From positions 1 through 32,179 of the forward strand of contig NZ_JOCT01000044.1 of NCBI RefSeq assembly GCF_000717875.1: a stretch of DNA of 32,179 nt, given 5' to 3'. Below are positions 1 through 6,825 of the stretch, piece by piece; the stretch's first letter is position 1, and the number at the start of each line of letters is the position of its first letter. Made by a program: the position numbers and the translations under genes. This DNA is from Streptomyces sp. NRRL S-455. Its GTDB lineage: Bacteria > Actinomycetota > Actinomycetes > Streptomycetales > Streptomycetaceae. Under the pieces are notes generated by a model. That model worked only from the letters and a program-made list of their open reading frames with translations. It made no database searches and was not told the origin of the DNA.

Positions 1-103
1 CCAACCAGCTGCGGGCGGACACCCCCCGACACGTCCCCTTCCGTGCGACGGCGGCTGCGGGTGCGCGGGGGCGGGCCGCCGATCCGCTTAGCTGCGGGCG
101 GTC

Positions 104-178
104 GTGCCGCTGGGGCGATGGGGGTCCCCCCTGCTCGAGCGAAGCCGAGAGCTTGGGGGAGGGTGGGCGCAGCGGCAC
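104..178. repeat. 75-base extragenic hairpin element with 9-base terminal inverted repeats
   Basis: The ends are an exact inverted repeat, GTGCCGCTG (104-112) and CAGCGGCAC (170-178). Inside is a second hairpin, TCCCCC (125-130) with GGGGGA (155-160), enclosing CTCG/CGAG. The core CTCGAGCGAAGCCGAGAG flanked by C and G runs resembles a short intergenic element I remember as common in Streptomyces genomes; that is recollection, not a search. It has no coding capacity. It may be a non-autonomous mobile remnant or an mRNA 3-prime end structure. Confidence 0.55.
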
Positions 179-200
179 CCCGCTCCGCCGGGCTGCGCAA

Positions 201-230
201 CGCCCCGGCGTCAGTACGGACACCGGGGCG
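201..230 (-). terminator. Probable terminator of the PepSY gene
   Basis: CGCCCCGG (201-208) and CCGGGGCG (223-230) form an 8-bp perfect stem with a 14-base loop. It lies 22 bases past the stop of the minus-strand PepSY gene. There is no U tract, which is usual for Streptomyces terminators. Confidence 0.5.
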
Positions 231-251
231 CTTGAAACTGGCAGTGTTCGA

Positions 252-884
252 TCAGTCCTGGTCGTCCGAGTCGTCGTCCTGGTTGTCCGAACGGTCGGCC
301 GTGACCTTGCCCGAGTTGAGGTCGATCTTCCAGTCCTGCTCGGCGCCGCCGGACTTGCGGGTCTCGGCCTCCCAGGACTTGTTCTTGCCGTCCTCGTCCA
401 GGTCGACGGACGTCACCACGCCCTTGCCGGCGGCAGCCTTCGCCGCCTCCTCAGCCGTCACCGAGGAGCCCTTCAGGGCCGACCGCACCTGCGCCGCGTC
501 GTCCTCGTCATCGGTGTGCGCACCGAGAACCTTGCCGTTGGACGGGTCGACGCTGACGCTGTGCCAGCCGTTGTCACCGGACAGGACGTCGACCTTCCAG
601 ATCACCTTGCCGCTGTCGTCCTCGTCGTCCAGCTCGGCGGAGACAGCCGTGCCGGGCGTGTGCTTCAGCGCGGAGGCGATGGCCTCGGGCGCCGTGACGT
701 CCACGGAGGCCGTCCGCTCGGCGTCGCCCCGGTCGTCCCGGCCGCCGTCGTCGTCCGACAGCCGGGTGTTCGCCGCCTGCCGCGCCGCGCCCTCGTCGTC
801 ACCCGTGGTCGCGAGAGCCGTGGCCGTACCGCCTCCGATCAGGGCGGCAGCGGTCACAGCGGCGATGACGATGTTGCGCTTCAT
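252..884 (-). CDS. Secreted PepSY-domain protein
   Basis: A 210-residue protein with an N-terminal signal peptide: Lys-Arg start, hydrophobic residues about 6-26, and an AxA-type end near ALA-TTG. Two PepSY-like units follow, about residues 60-125 (with DWKxD-like WKVDVLSGDNGWHSVSVD) and about 130-200 (with WEAETRKSGGAEQDWKIDLN). The protein is very acidic, with Asp/Glu clusters at about 118-123 and at the C-terminus (NQDDDSDDQD). The start is fixed by a GGGAGGA ribosome site 6 bases upstream. PepSY domains are usually extracytoplasmic and are thought to inhibit proteases or sense the envelope. The gene is divergent from a response regulator/sensor kinase pair and shares a 116-base control region with it, so it is probably a target or partner of that system. 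The exact role is unknown. Confidence 0.85.
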   Translation of the reverse strand: MKRNIVIAAVTAAALIGGGTATALATTGDDEGAARQAANTRLSDDDGGRDDRGDAERTASVDVTAPEAIASALKHTPGTAVSAELDDEDDSGKVIWKVDVLSGDNGWHSVSVDPSNGKVLGAHTDDEDDAAQVRSALKGSSVTAEEAAKAAAGKGVVTSVDLDEDGKNKSWEAETRKSGGAEQDWKIDLNSGKVTADRSDNQDDDSDDQD

Positions 885-930
885 GCGGGTTCCTCCCGAG
901 TCATTTCGTTTTCGACGTGTTCAAAGGTGG

Positions 931-977
931 CTGACCGAGGCTGAGAGGAACCTGAAACCCCCTGAAGGGATCTTCAG
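931..977. promoter_or_regulatory. Four phased CTGA repeats, likely OmpR-type response regulator sites
   Basis: CTGA occurs at 931, 941, 952 and 962, that is at 10, 11 and 10 base steps on one DNA face. The last copy also forms an inverted repeat, CTGAAG-GGAT-CTTCAG (962-977). The array lies between the divergent PepSY gene (start 884) and the response regulator (start 1001). Direct repeats at about one helical turn are the usual layout for OmpR/PhoB-family binding. Autoregulation plus control of the PepSY gene is inferred. Confidence 0.5.
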
Positions 978-1000
978 CTTCGTTTTGCCACTCTTTACGC

Positions 1001-1669
1001 ATGCGCCTGTTGATCGTGGAGGACGAGAAGCGGCTGGCCCTGTCGCTCGCCAGGGGCCTGACGGCCGAGGGGTACGCCGTGGACGTCGTCCACGACGGAC
1101 GGGAGGGGCTGCACCAGGCCTCCGAGGGGACGTACGACCTGGTCATCCTCGACATCATGCTGCCGGGGCTCAACGGCTACCGGGTCTGTGCCGCCCTGCG
1201 TGCCGCAGGGCACGAGGTGCCGATCCTCATGCTGACCGCGAAGGACGGCGAGTACGACGAGGCCGAGGGGCTCGACACCGGGGCCGACGACTATCTGACC
1301 AAGCCCTTCTCGTACGTCGTGCTGGTCGCCCGGATCAAGGCGCTGCTGCGGCGGCGTGGGGTGGGCGCGGGGGCTTCGCCGGTGCGCGTGCACGGGGATC
1401 TGAAGGTGGACACGGCTGCCCGGAGGGTCTTCCTGGGGGACGACGAGATCACCCTCACCGCCAAGGAGTTCTCCGTACTGGAGCAGCTCGTGCTGCGGGC
1501 CGGGGAGGTCGTGTCCAAGTCGGAGATCCTCGAGCACGTGTGGGACTTCGCGTACGAGGGTGATCCGAACATCGTCGAGGTGTACATCAGCACCCTGCGG
1601 CGCAAGCTGCGGGCCGGGCTGATCCGGACGGTGCGCGGTGCCGGGTACCGGCTGGAGGCGTCGCCGTGA
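1001..1669 (+). CDS. OmpR-family response regulator
   Basis: A 222-residue two-component response regulator. The receiver domain (about 1-115) has the acidic pocket (VEDE, residues 6-9), the phosphoacceptor Asp51 in VILDIMLPG, Thr79 in MLTAKD and Lys101 in YLTKPF. The C-terminal winged helix (about 128-220) carries the OmpR/PhoB pattern, with LTAKEFSVLEQL, a recognition region near ILEHVWD and the wing motif TVRGAGYRLE. Length and layout are normal for the family. The stop overlaps the GTG start of the sensor kinase by 4 bases, so the two are translationally coupled. No good ribosome site precedes the ATG, so the transcript may be leaderless or have a very short leader. It probably binds the CTGA repeats just upstream. 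In S. coelicolor the corresponding gene would be SCO5403 (from memory). Confidence 0.93.
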   Translation: MRLLIVEDEKRLALSLARGLTAEGYAVDVVHDGREGLHQASEGTYDLVILDIMLPGLNGYRVCAALRAAGHEVPILMLTAKDGEYDEAEGLDTGADDYLTKPFSYVVLVARIKALLRRRGVGAGASPVRVHGDLKVDTAARRVFLGDDEITLTAKEFSVLEQLVLRAGEVVSKSEILEHVWDFAYEGDPNIVEVYISTLRRKLRAGLIRTVRGAGYRLEASP

Positions 1670-3072
1670 GGCGGCTGTTCGGGTCCGTACGGGCGCGGGC
1701 CACGCTCGGTGCCACGCTCGTGGTGGCGGTCGCTCTCGTCGCTGCCGGGGCCGCTGTGCTGTTGTCCCTGCGGTCCAACCTGATCGGCGAGGCCGGTACG
1801 CAGGCGGAGGGGTCCGCCCGGGCGGTCGCGTCCGAGCTGGCCGCCGGGACGCCGTACGGCAAGCTGTCGGGGCTGGACGGCGACGTGCCGGTGCAGGTGC
1901 TCGACGAGAACAAGCGGCTGGTCGCGGCCAGTGAGGATCTGGAGAAGATCAGCGGTACCGACTCCGACCAGGTGAAGCCGCAGGCGCCGGTCGTGCCTCG
2001 CGGGGACGATGACGACGACTCCGACGACCACGAGGAGGCGCTCGACCCCGGCGAGGTCGCCGGGAAGAGCGTCTTCACCAACGGGGCGGCGACGATGGAC
2101 GGTGACGCGGAGGACTACCGGTTCGCCGCCGTCGCGGTGGAGACCGAGGACCGGGGTCGGCTGAAGGTCTACGCCGGCTGGCCGCTGGCAGCCGAACACG
2201 GGGCAGTGCGGACCGCGCTGACGGTGATGCTGATCGGGTTCCCGCTGCTGCTCGGCGTCGTGGCGGGAGTGACCTGGCTGGTCACCCGGCGGGCCCTGCG
2301 GCCCGTGGAGGGCATCCGGCGCGAGATGGCCGCGATCACCCAGTCGGAGGACCTGGCGCGGCGGGTTCCGGAGCCGGACACCCATGACGAGGTCGCCCGG
2401 CTCGCGAGCACCACCAACGAGACGCTCGCGGCTCTGGAGACCTCCGTGGAGCGGCAGCGCCGCTTCGTCGCCGACGCCTCCCACGAGCTGCGCAGCCCGA
2501 TCGCCTCGCTGCGGACGCAGTTGGAGGTGGCCGCAGCGCATCCAGAGCTGCTGGACCTCGACGGGGCGGTGGAGGACACCGTACGGCTCCAGCGGCTGGC
2601 CGCCGACCTGCTGCTGCTCGCCCGGCTGGACGCGGGGGAGCGGCTGGGCGACGCGAAGATCGACCTCGCCGGGCTGGCCCGGGAGGAGGTCGAGGGGCGG
2701 ACGGGTGTGACCGTGGACGCGGAGCCGGTGGAGGTGGCCGGATCGCGTGGTCAGGTGGGGCGGGTGCTCGCCAATCTGCTCGACAACGCCCAGCGGCACG
2801 CCCGGTCGGCCGTCACCGTGACGGTGCGGCGGGAGGGGGACCTGGCCGTGGTGGGGGTGGCGGACGACGGGGACGGGGTGCCCGAGGCCGACCGGGAGCG
2901 GATCTTCGAACGGTTCGTACGTCTGGACGCCGCCCGCAGCCGTGACGACGGAGGGGCCGGGCTGGGGCTCGCCATCGCCCGGGACGTCGCCGTACGGCAC
3001 GGCGGCACCCTCACGGCCGGCCGGGGGCCCGCAGGCGGAGCCCTCTTCGAACTCCGCCTGCCCCTCGCCTAG
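1666..3072 (+). CDS. Sensor histidine kinase partner of the response regulator
   Basis: A 468-residue membrane kinase. Transmembrane helices lie at about 11-36 and 183-206 and enclose an extracytoplasmic sensor loop of about 145 residues. HAMP is about 207-260, and the dimerisation/phosphoacceptor helix has His273 in DASHELRSPI. The ATPase domain has an N box (NLLDNAQRHA), a DDGDGVP G1 box, an ERFVR F-box region and GGAGLGLAIA as the G2 box. The GTG start overlaps the regulator stop. The sensor loop contains a run of Asp and Ser (residues 114-121, then His-Glu-Glu), similar in character to the Asp-rich tail of the divergent PepSY protein, which suggests cation or cationic-peptide sensing (inference). 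The next gene is convergent, with only 4 bases between stops. Confidence 0.93.
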   Translation: MRRLFGSVRARATLGATLVVAVALVAAGAAVLLSLRSNLIGEAGTQAEGSARAVASELAAGTPYGKLSGLDGDVPVQVLDENKRLVAASEDLEKISGTDSDQVKPQAPVVPRGDDDDDSDDHEEALDPGEVAGKSVFTNGAATMDGDAEDYRFAAVAVETEDRGRLKVYAGWPLAAEHGAVRTALTVMLIGFPLLLGVVAGVTWLVTRRALRPVEGIRREMAAITQSEDLARRVPEPDTHDEVARLASTTNETLAALETSVERQRRFVADASHELRSPIASLRTQLEVAAAHPELLDLDGAVEDTVRLQRLAADLLLLARLDAGERLGDAKIDLAGLAREEVEGRTGVTVDAEPVEVAGSRGQVGRVLANLLDNAQRHARSAVTVTVRREGDLAVVGVADDGDGVPEADRERIFERFVRLDAARSRDDGGAGLGLAIARDVAVRHGGTLTAGRGPAGGALFELRLPLA

Positions 3073-3076
3073 GGGG

Positions 3077-3553
3077 TCACGGGCGGCCGCGCTGCTCGCG
3101 CAGGTGCTCCGCGATGGGCTTGAGGGCCTTGTCCAGCTCCGTCAGGGCCTCGGGGGACAGCAGATCGATGAAGTGGCTCCGCACGGACGCCACATGGTGG
3201 GGCGCGACCTTCCGCATCGTCGCCATGCCGTGGTCGGTGAGGACCGCGTAGAGCCCGCGGCGGTCGGACTCGCAGTTCTCCCGCCGGACGAGGTCCGCGT
3301 TCTCCATACGCGTGATCTGGTGCGAGAGGCGGCTCTTGGACTGGAGGGTGGCGGCGGCGAGGTCGCTCATCCGCATCCGCTGGTCCTCCGACTCGGAGAG
3401 GTTCACCAGGATCTCGTAGTCGTTCATTGTCAGGCCGAACGGCTGCAGGTCCTTTTCGAGCTGGTACGTCAACAGCCTGTTGACCTCCAGGTGGGTGCGC
3501 CAAGCGCACTGCTCCGCATTGGTCAGCCAGCGCGTGGCCGTCTCGGTCTCCAT
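3077..3553 (-). CDS. absC: MarR-family regulator, AbsC-like
   Basis: A 158-residue MarR-type winged-helix repressor. Dimerisation helices lie at both ends. The DNA-binding core is about 40-110 (LTMNDYEILVNLSES, then SDLAAATLQSKSRLSHQITRMENADLV, then the wing with CESDRRGLYAVLT). In size, sequence feel and position next to this two-component system it matches AbsC (SCO5405) of S. coelicolor, a regulator reported to affect antibiotic production; I assign the name from memory. The start codon is the only ATG that gives the full N-terminal helix. Upstream on the same strand is ACCT-AAA-AGGT, a likely autoregulatory operator very close to the start. It is monocistronic and converges on the sensor kinase. 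Confidence 0.85.
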   Translation of the reverse strand: METETATRWLTNAEQCAWRTHLEVNRLLTYQLEKDLQPFGLTMNDYEILVNLSESEDQRMRMSDLAAATLQSKSRLSHQITRMENADLVRRENCESDRRGLYAVLTDHGMATMRKVAPHHVASVRSHFIDLLSPEALTELDKALKPIAEHLREQRGRP

Positions 3554-3564
3554 GAATGAAGTCT

Positions 3565-3575
3565 ACCTAAAAGGT
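3565..3575. promoter_or_regulatory. Candidate operator of the MarR regulator
   Basis: ACCT-AAA-AGGT, a short inverted repeat in AT-rich sequence (for this genome), centred 17 bases upstream of the MarR start codon. It is placed where a repressor would block its own promoter. The binding protein is inferred from position only. Confidence 0.35.
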
Positions 3576-3613
3576 TGAAAGGCGAACTAGTGAGGGTTTT
3601 CGTGTGACGGCGC

Positions 3614-3642
3614 ACGCCTGCCGAAAGGTGGTGCGCAGGCGT
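3614..3642 (-). terminator. Probable terminator of the AIM24 operon
   Basis: ACGCCTGC (3614-3621) and GCAGGCGT (3635-3642) form an 8-bp perfect stem with a 13-base loop. It lies 27 bases past the stop of the last minus-strand AIM24 gene and before the MarR promoter. Confidence 0.45.
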
Positions 3643-3669
3643 TCGATGTCACACTCCGCAGACTACCGC

Positions 3670-4470
3670 TCACAGCCCGAAGCGACGCTGGAGGTCCCCC
3701 AGCTGTCCGGGAAGACGCGGTACGCCGGACTGACCGGTCTGGGTCCCGGACGGTCCGCCGCCCGGCACGCCGGCCTGGTGCGGAACGGCCCCCGTGGCCT
3801 GCTCGGCCATCAGTGTCTCGGACGACTGGAGCAGCACCGTGCCGGCGCCGACGAACTCGAACTGGTGCTCCTCGCCGGAGGCGCCGCCCAGGCCCGTCAG
3901 TGCACGTAGACCGCCCATGACGCCGGTCATGTACCCGTGGTCGTAGTGGTGGCAGGGTGAGGGGCAGTCGGCCCATCCGACCAGGGCCTGCGGGTCGACC
4001 CGGAGTGGGGGTTCCATGAACACCACGGGGCCGTTCGACGCGGCCACGAACTTTCCGGTTCCGATGAGGGTCAGGAAACCCGGCACGATTGATTGCTTCA
4101 GCGACAGACTTGGCTGAAAAGCGAGCAGATTGCCGGAGCGAATGGTCAGATTGCCGTCCTCGAGGTCATACGAGTTCACGTCGAAGGCCCGGTCGGCGAG
4201 CAGCATCCTGCCCGTGCCCTCCGCGACGACCCAGTCGCTCGCGTGCAGAGGCGAATGAAAGGACGTACGGACAAGACGGTCGAGCCGGCCGTGTCCGACG
4301 CCGTTGAAGTCGATCGAGCCGTAGTAGGCGATCATCTTCCCCTTCTGCAGGAACCACTGGCTCCCCTTCAGCTCCACACAAAAGGTGTAGGGATTGACGT
4401 TGTCGTCGGCCGGCAGCGTGGCCGGGTCGAAGACCGCGGGGCCGGCGCCCGGCGTTCCGTAGGTGCTCAC
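3670..4470 (-). CDS. AIM24-family protein, third of three
   Basis: A 266-residue member of the AIM24 (DUF124/TIGR00266-like) beta-rich family. The core is about residues 20-215, with the repeated beta-strand pattern GKMIAYYGSIDF, WVVAEGTGRMLLADRA, ILRSGNLLAF-type and GKFVAASNGPVVFM. The family-typical VDPQALVGWADC segment lies near 160, followed by the Gly/Glu-rich GGASGEEHQFEFVGAGTVLLQSSE. A Gly/Gln/Pro-rich tail of about 45 residues extends past the domain and is absent from the two upstream paralogues. No signal peptide or membrane segment is seen. The start overlaps the stop of the preceding AIM24 gene by 4 bases (ATGA). The biochemical function of bacterial AIM24 proteins is not established; the name comes from a yeast mitochondrial protein. 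Confidence 0.85.
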   Translation of the reverse strand: MSTYGTPGAGPAVFDPATLPADDNVNPYTFCVELKGSQWFLQKGKMIAYYGSIDFNGVGHGRLDRLVRTSFHSPLHASDWVVAEGTGRMLLADRAFDVNSYDLEDGNLTIRSGNLLAFQPSLSLKQSIVPGFLTLIGTGKFVAASNGPVVFMEPPLRVDPQALVGWADCPSPCHHYDHGYMTGVMGGLRALTGLGGASGEEHQFEFVGAGTVLLQSSETLMAEQATGAVPHQAGVPGGGPSGTQTGQSGVPRLPGQLGDLQRRFGL

Positions 4471-5117
4471 AGCTTCTCCTCCGAGGCCTGGACATACACC
4501 GCACCGCTGCCGCTGAGCTCCAGCTGGAACGCCTCGCCCGAGCCGCGGCCCACCATGTCCCGCCAGCCCAGGGCGGTGGACAGCTTGTTGCGGACCTCGC
4601 CGTGGTGGGCGACGTAGGCCTGCGGGTCCACGTGCACCGGCCGCTGCGGGGTGATCGGGATCTCGATGACGCCGCCGTGCGCCATGACCGCGACGGCCCC
4701 GTGCCCCTTCAGTGTCGTGGTGAACAGCCCCTGACCGCTGACCTGGCCGCGGACCATGCCCATGACGCCGCCCTGGGAGCCCAGGAACATCGTGCCCTGC
4801 TGGAGCGTGCCCTCGAAGGCCAGCAGGCGGTCCGCCTCGACGTACAGCGTGTCGCCGGCGAGCTGGAGCACCTGGACGTGATGCCCGCCGTGTCCGAAGA
4901 GGACGGTGCCGCTGCCCTCGACGGTCATCAGCGGTGTGTCCTCGTCCGCCACCCGGCGGCCGATCATCGACACGATCCCGCCCTGGCCGCCGGCCGTGTT
5001 GGGGGTGAAGGACACCTCGCCCCGGTAGGCGAGCATCGCGCCGCGCTGGCTGAACAGCCGCTGACCGGGCGTCACCGTCGCCTCGACCATCTTCGCGTTG
5101 ATCTCCCGGAAGGCCAT
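4467..5117 (-). CDS. AIM24-family protein, second of three
   Basis: A 216-residue AIM24-family protein covering just the domain. It shares with its neighbours the motifs GAMLAYRGEVSF, VEGSGTVLFGHGG, LYVEADRLLAFEG, GLFTTTLKGHGAVAVMAHG, VDPQAYVAHHGEV and the C-terminal GSGEAFQLELSGSGAVYVQASE. It starts one base after the stop of the upstream AIM24 gene and overlaps the start of the downstream one, so the three are one operon. No membrane segment is seen. It is probably a cytosolic beta-structured protein that forms hetero-oligomers with its paralogues (inference from tight coupling and similar size). Confidence 0.88.
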   Translation of the reverse strand: MAFREINAKMVEATVTPGQRLFSQRGAMLAYRGEVSFTPNTAGGQGGIVSMIGRRVADEDTPLMTVEGSGTVLFGHGGHHVQVLQLAGDTLYVEADRLLAFEGTLQQGTMFLGSQGGVMGMVRGQVSGQGLFTTTLKGHGAVAVMAHGGVIEIPITPQRPVHVDPQAYVAHHGEVRNKLSTALGWRDMVGRGSGEAFQLELSGSGAVYVQASEEKL

Positions 5118-5118
5118 G

Positions 5119-5757
5119 TCAGACGTCCCCCGCGATCGTGTTCCGCTCGCTCGGCTGCACGTACACCAGCCCGTCCCCTTCGAACCGCATCTGGAAGGCC
5201 TCGCCGCCGCCCTCCCCGAGCAGCGTGCGGAACGTCACACCGGACTGGAAGGACTGCCGCAGGTTGCCCTGGTGCGCCACGTAGGCCCCCGGGTCCACGG
5301 TCAGCGGGTACTGCGGACTGACCCGCAGCACCACGGCCGGGCCGTGGGACATGATCGCCGCCTGGCCGTGGCCCTCGACGGTCGTCGTGAACAGCCCGTT
5401 GCCCTGTGAGGCTCCGCGCAGGCCCGTGAACTCCGTCCCCGTGCGCAGCCCGCCGTCGGTCGCGAGCAGGTTGCTCGACTCCACGTAGAGCTTGTCACCC
5501 TGAATGCTGACCAGGTTTATCTCCGAGGCGCGGTCCGCGAACCAGCAGGTTCCCCGGCCCTTCACCTCCATCAACGTCATCTGCTCACCGGTCAGCCGGC
5601 GGGTCACCATGCCTCGGATGCCCTCGCCGCCGCCGCTGAGCTTCCTGAAGGCCATCTCGCCGTCGTACGCGACCATCGAGCCGTTCTTCGCCTTCACGGC
5701 GTCTCCGGTCATGTCGACGGCGAGCACCTTGCTGCTCTGAAGTCGGAACATCGCCAC
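5119..5757 (-). CDS. AIM24-family protein, first of three
   Basis: A 212-residue AIM24-family protein and the first gene of the three-gene operon. Shared motifs are GSMVAYDGEMAF, VKGRGTCWFADRA, LYVESSNLLATDG, GLFTTTVEGHGQAAIMSHG, VDPGAYVAHQGNL and GGGEAFQMRFEGDGLVYVQPSE. The start chosen is GTG at 5757 (V-A-M-F); an ATG two codons later is an equally good candidate and neither has a strong ribosome site. The conserved Gly-Leu-Phe-Thr-Thr-Thr and VDPxAYVAHxG segments are closest to the second paralogue, so these two look like the more recent duplicates. The function is not known. Confidence 0.86.
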   Translation of the reverse strand: MAMFRLQSSKVLAVDMTGDAVKAKNGSMVAYDGEMAFRKLSGGGEGIRGMVTRRLTGEQMTLMEVKGRGTCWFADRASEINLVSIQGDKLYVESSNLLATDGGLRTGTEFTGLRGASQGNGLFTTTVEGHGQAAIMSHGPAVVLRVSPQYPLTVDPGAYVAHQGNLRQSFQSGVTFRTLLGEGGGEAFQMRFEGDGLVYVQPSERNTIAGDV

Positions 5758-5906
5758 GACTGCGAAGGTAGCCGGAGGCCGGGGGCGAGGACAGAGCCCG
5801 TGGGTGGAGAACGACCCTGATCGAACCCCTGGGTGCCCCCCGGCCGGAGCGCCCGCGGGAGTTTGTCACAATGGGCGGGACGCTTGTGCGTGCGTTCACA
5901 AACCGT

Positions 5907-5935
5907 CAGACCGTACAGACCGTTCGTTCAGACCG
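5907..5935. promoter_or_regulatory. Three CAGACCG direct repeats before the DUF3817 operon
   Basis: CAGACCG occurs at 5907-5913, 5916-5922 and 5929-5935, 28 to 50 bases upstream of the GTG start at 5963. The region also has GTTTGT (5861) and ACAAAC (5898). No known operator is recognised. Confidence 0.3.
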
Positions 5936-5962
5936 CCGCGTCTCTCCCACCGAAGGTGACCC

Positions 5963-6307
5963 GTGGACCTCAAGACCGCCACCGCCCTCCGCCGCCTCCG
6001 CCTGGTCTCGGCCCCCGAGGCGATCTCCTTCCTGATCCTGCTCGTCTGCTCGGTGCTGAAGCGGACCACGGACTTCAACGCCGTGCCGGTGATGGGCGCG
6101 GTGCACGGTGTTCTGTTCATCCTGTACGTGATCTTCTGGGCCGACGCGTGGAACCGGGCGAAGTGGGACCTGAAGACCGCGGCTCTCTACTTCGTGCTCT
6201 CCGTCCTGCCCACCGGCGGTTTCTTCGCGGACCGCAAGCTGCGGCGTGAGGCCGAGGACGCGGTCATCGCCTCCCGGGCCCGCCAGGAAGGGGTCGTGGG
6301 CGCGTGA
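5963..6307 (+). CDS. DUF3817 membrane protein, copy 1
   Basis: A 114-residue small membrane protein of the DUF3817 family, with three hydrophobic helices at about 18-38, 49-68 and 75-95. The family signature is visible as [24 protein letters not shown] and [15 protein letters not shown]. The start is GTG, preceded by GAAGGTGA at a suitable distance. The last codons overlap the next gene by 4 bases (GTGA), so it is co-translated with the thiamine-binding-family protein. A clear paralogue lies at 17268-17606 on the other side of the pigment cluster. No function is established for the family; the position suggests a small-molecule or transporter accessory role, which is weak inference. Confidence 0.87.
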   Translation: MDLKTATALRRLRLVSAPEAISFLILLVCSVLKRTTDFNAVPVMGAVHGVLFILYVIFWADAWNRAKWDLKTAALYFVLSVLPTGGFFADRKLRREAEDAVIASRARQEGVVGA

Positions 6308-6597
6308 TCGTCGCCTTCTCCGTGACGCCGCTGGGCGTCGGCGAGGACGTGGGCGAGTACGTCGCCCACGCCGTGCGCGTGGTACGCGAGTCGGGGCTGC
6401 CGAACCGTACCGACGCCATGTTCACCTCCGTCGAGGGGGAGTGGGACGAGGTCATGGACGTCGTCAGGCGCGCTGTCGCCGCCGTCGAGGAGCGGGCGCC
6501 GCGCGTCTCCCTGGTCCTCAAGGCGGACATCCGCCCCGGAGTGACGGACGGTCTCACCTCCAAGGTGGAGACCGTGGAGCGGCACCTCGCCGAGTAG
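6304..6597 (+). CDS. MTH1187-family thiamine-binding protein
   Basis: A 97-residue protein of the MTH1187/YkoF-like thiamine-binding family (DUF77). The whole length is the single ferredoxin-like domain, with [11 protein letters not shown] at the start, the [21 protein letters not shown] segment, and [13 protein letters not shown] near residue 75. Members form tetramers and bind thiamine or related small molecules, probably to buffer or deliver it. The GTG start overlaps the stop of the DUF3817 gene. A strong hairpin follows the stop, ending a two-gene transcript. Confidence 0.9.
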   Translation: MIVAFSVTPLGVGEDVGEYVAHAVRVVRESGLPNRTDAMFTSVEGEWDEVMDVVRRAVAAVEERAPRVSLVLKADIRPGVTDGLTSKVETVERHLAE

Positions 6598-6611
6598 GAC
6601 GCACCGACCAC

Positions 6612-6638
6612 AGCCCCGGCTCATGACGAGCCGGGGCT
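6612..6638 (+). terminator. Terminator of the DUF3817/MTH1187 operon
   Basis: AGCCCCGGCTC (6612-6622) and GAGCCGGGGCT (6628-6638) form an 11-bp perfect stem with a 5-base loop, starting 15 bases after the stop codon. It insulates the core operon from the pigment cluster that follows. Confidence 0.85.
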
Positions 6639-6767
6639 TCGCCGTTTCGGGCTCCGGCACGTACCCGGCGCAAACGCGCCCTGCGCACCGGGCAGTTCCC
6701 TCTGATGACCCGCGCGGCTCGCGGACTTCGGCGCACCGACTAACGATGAGGGCTCAGGGCCGACCGT

Positions 6768-6784
6768 CATCCGCCTTTCGGATG
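6768..6784. promoter_or_regulatory. Inverted repeat in the pigment operon leader
   Basis: CATCCG-CCTTT-CGGATG lies about 40 bases before the first gene of the polyketide operon, between the upstream terminator and the start codon. It could be an operator or an mRNA hairpin; no sigma-factor promoter is clearly recognisable around it. Confidence 0.3.
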
Positions 6785-6825
6785 CGGCGGCCGCAGTCTG
6801 CCCCCGCGAAGGAAGGGCCCGCCGG

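Noticed and set aside
43..1563. A long plus-strand frame of 506 codons at the left end
   Set aside because: It runs antisense to the PepSY gene and then out of frame through the response regulator. Its composition is Arg/Gly/Ala/Ser-rich with no domain, typical of high-GC shadow frames.
1291..3000. A 569-codon minus-strand frame across the kinase
   Set aside because: It is antisense to the well-supported sensor kinase and rich in Pro, Arg, His and Gln, with no recognisable fold.
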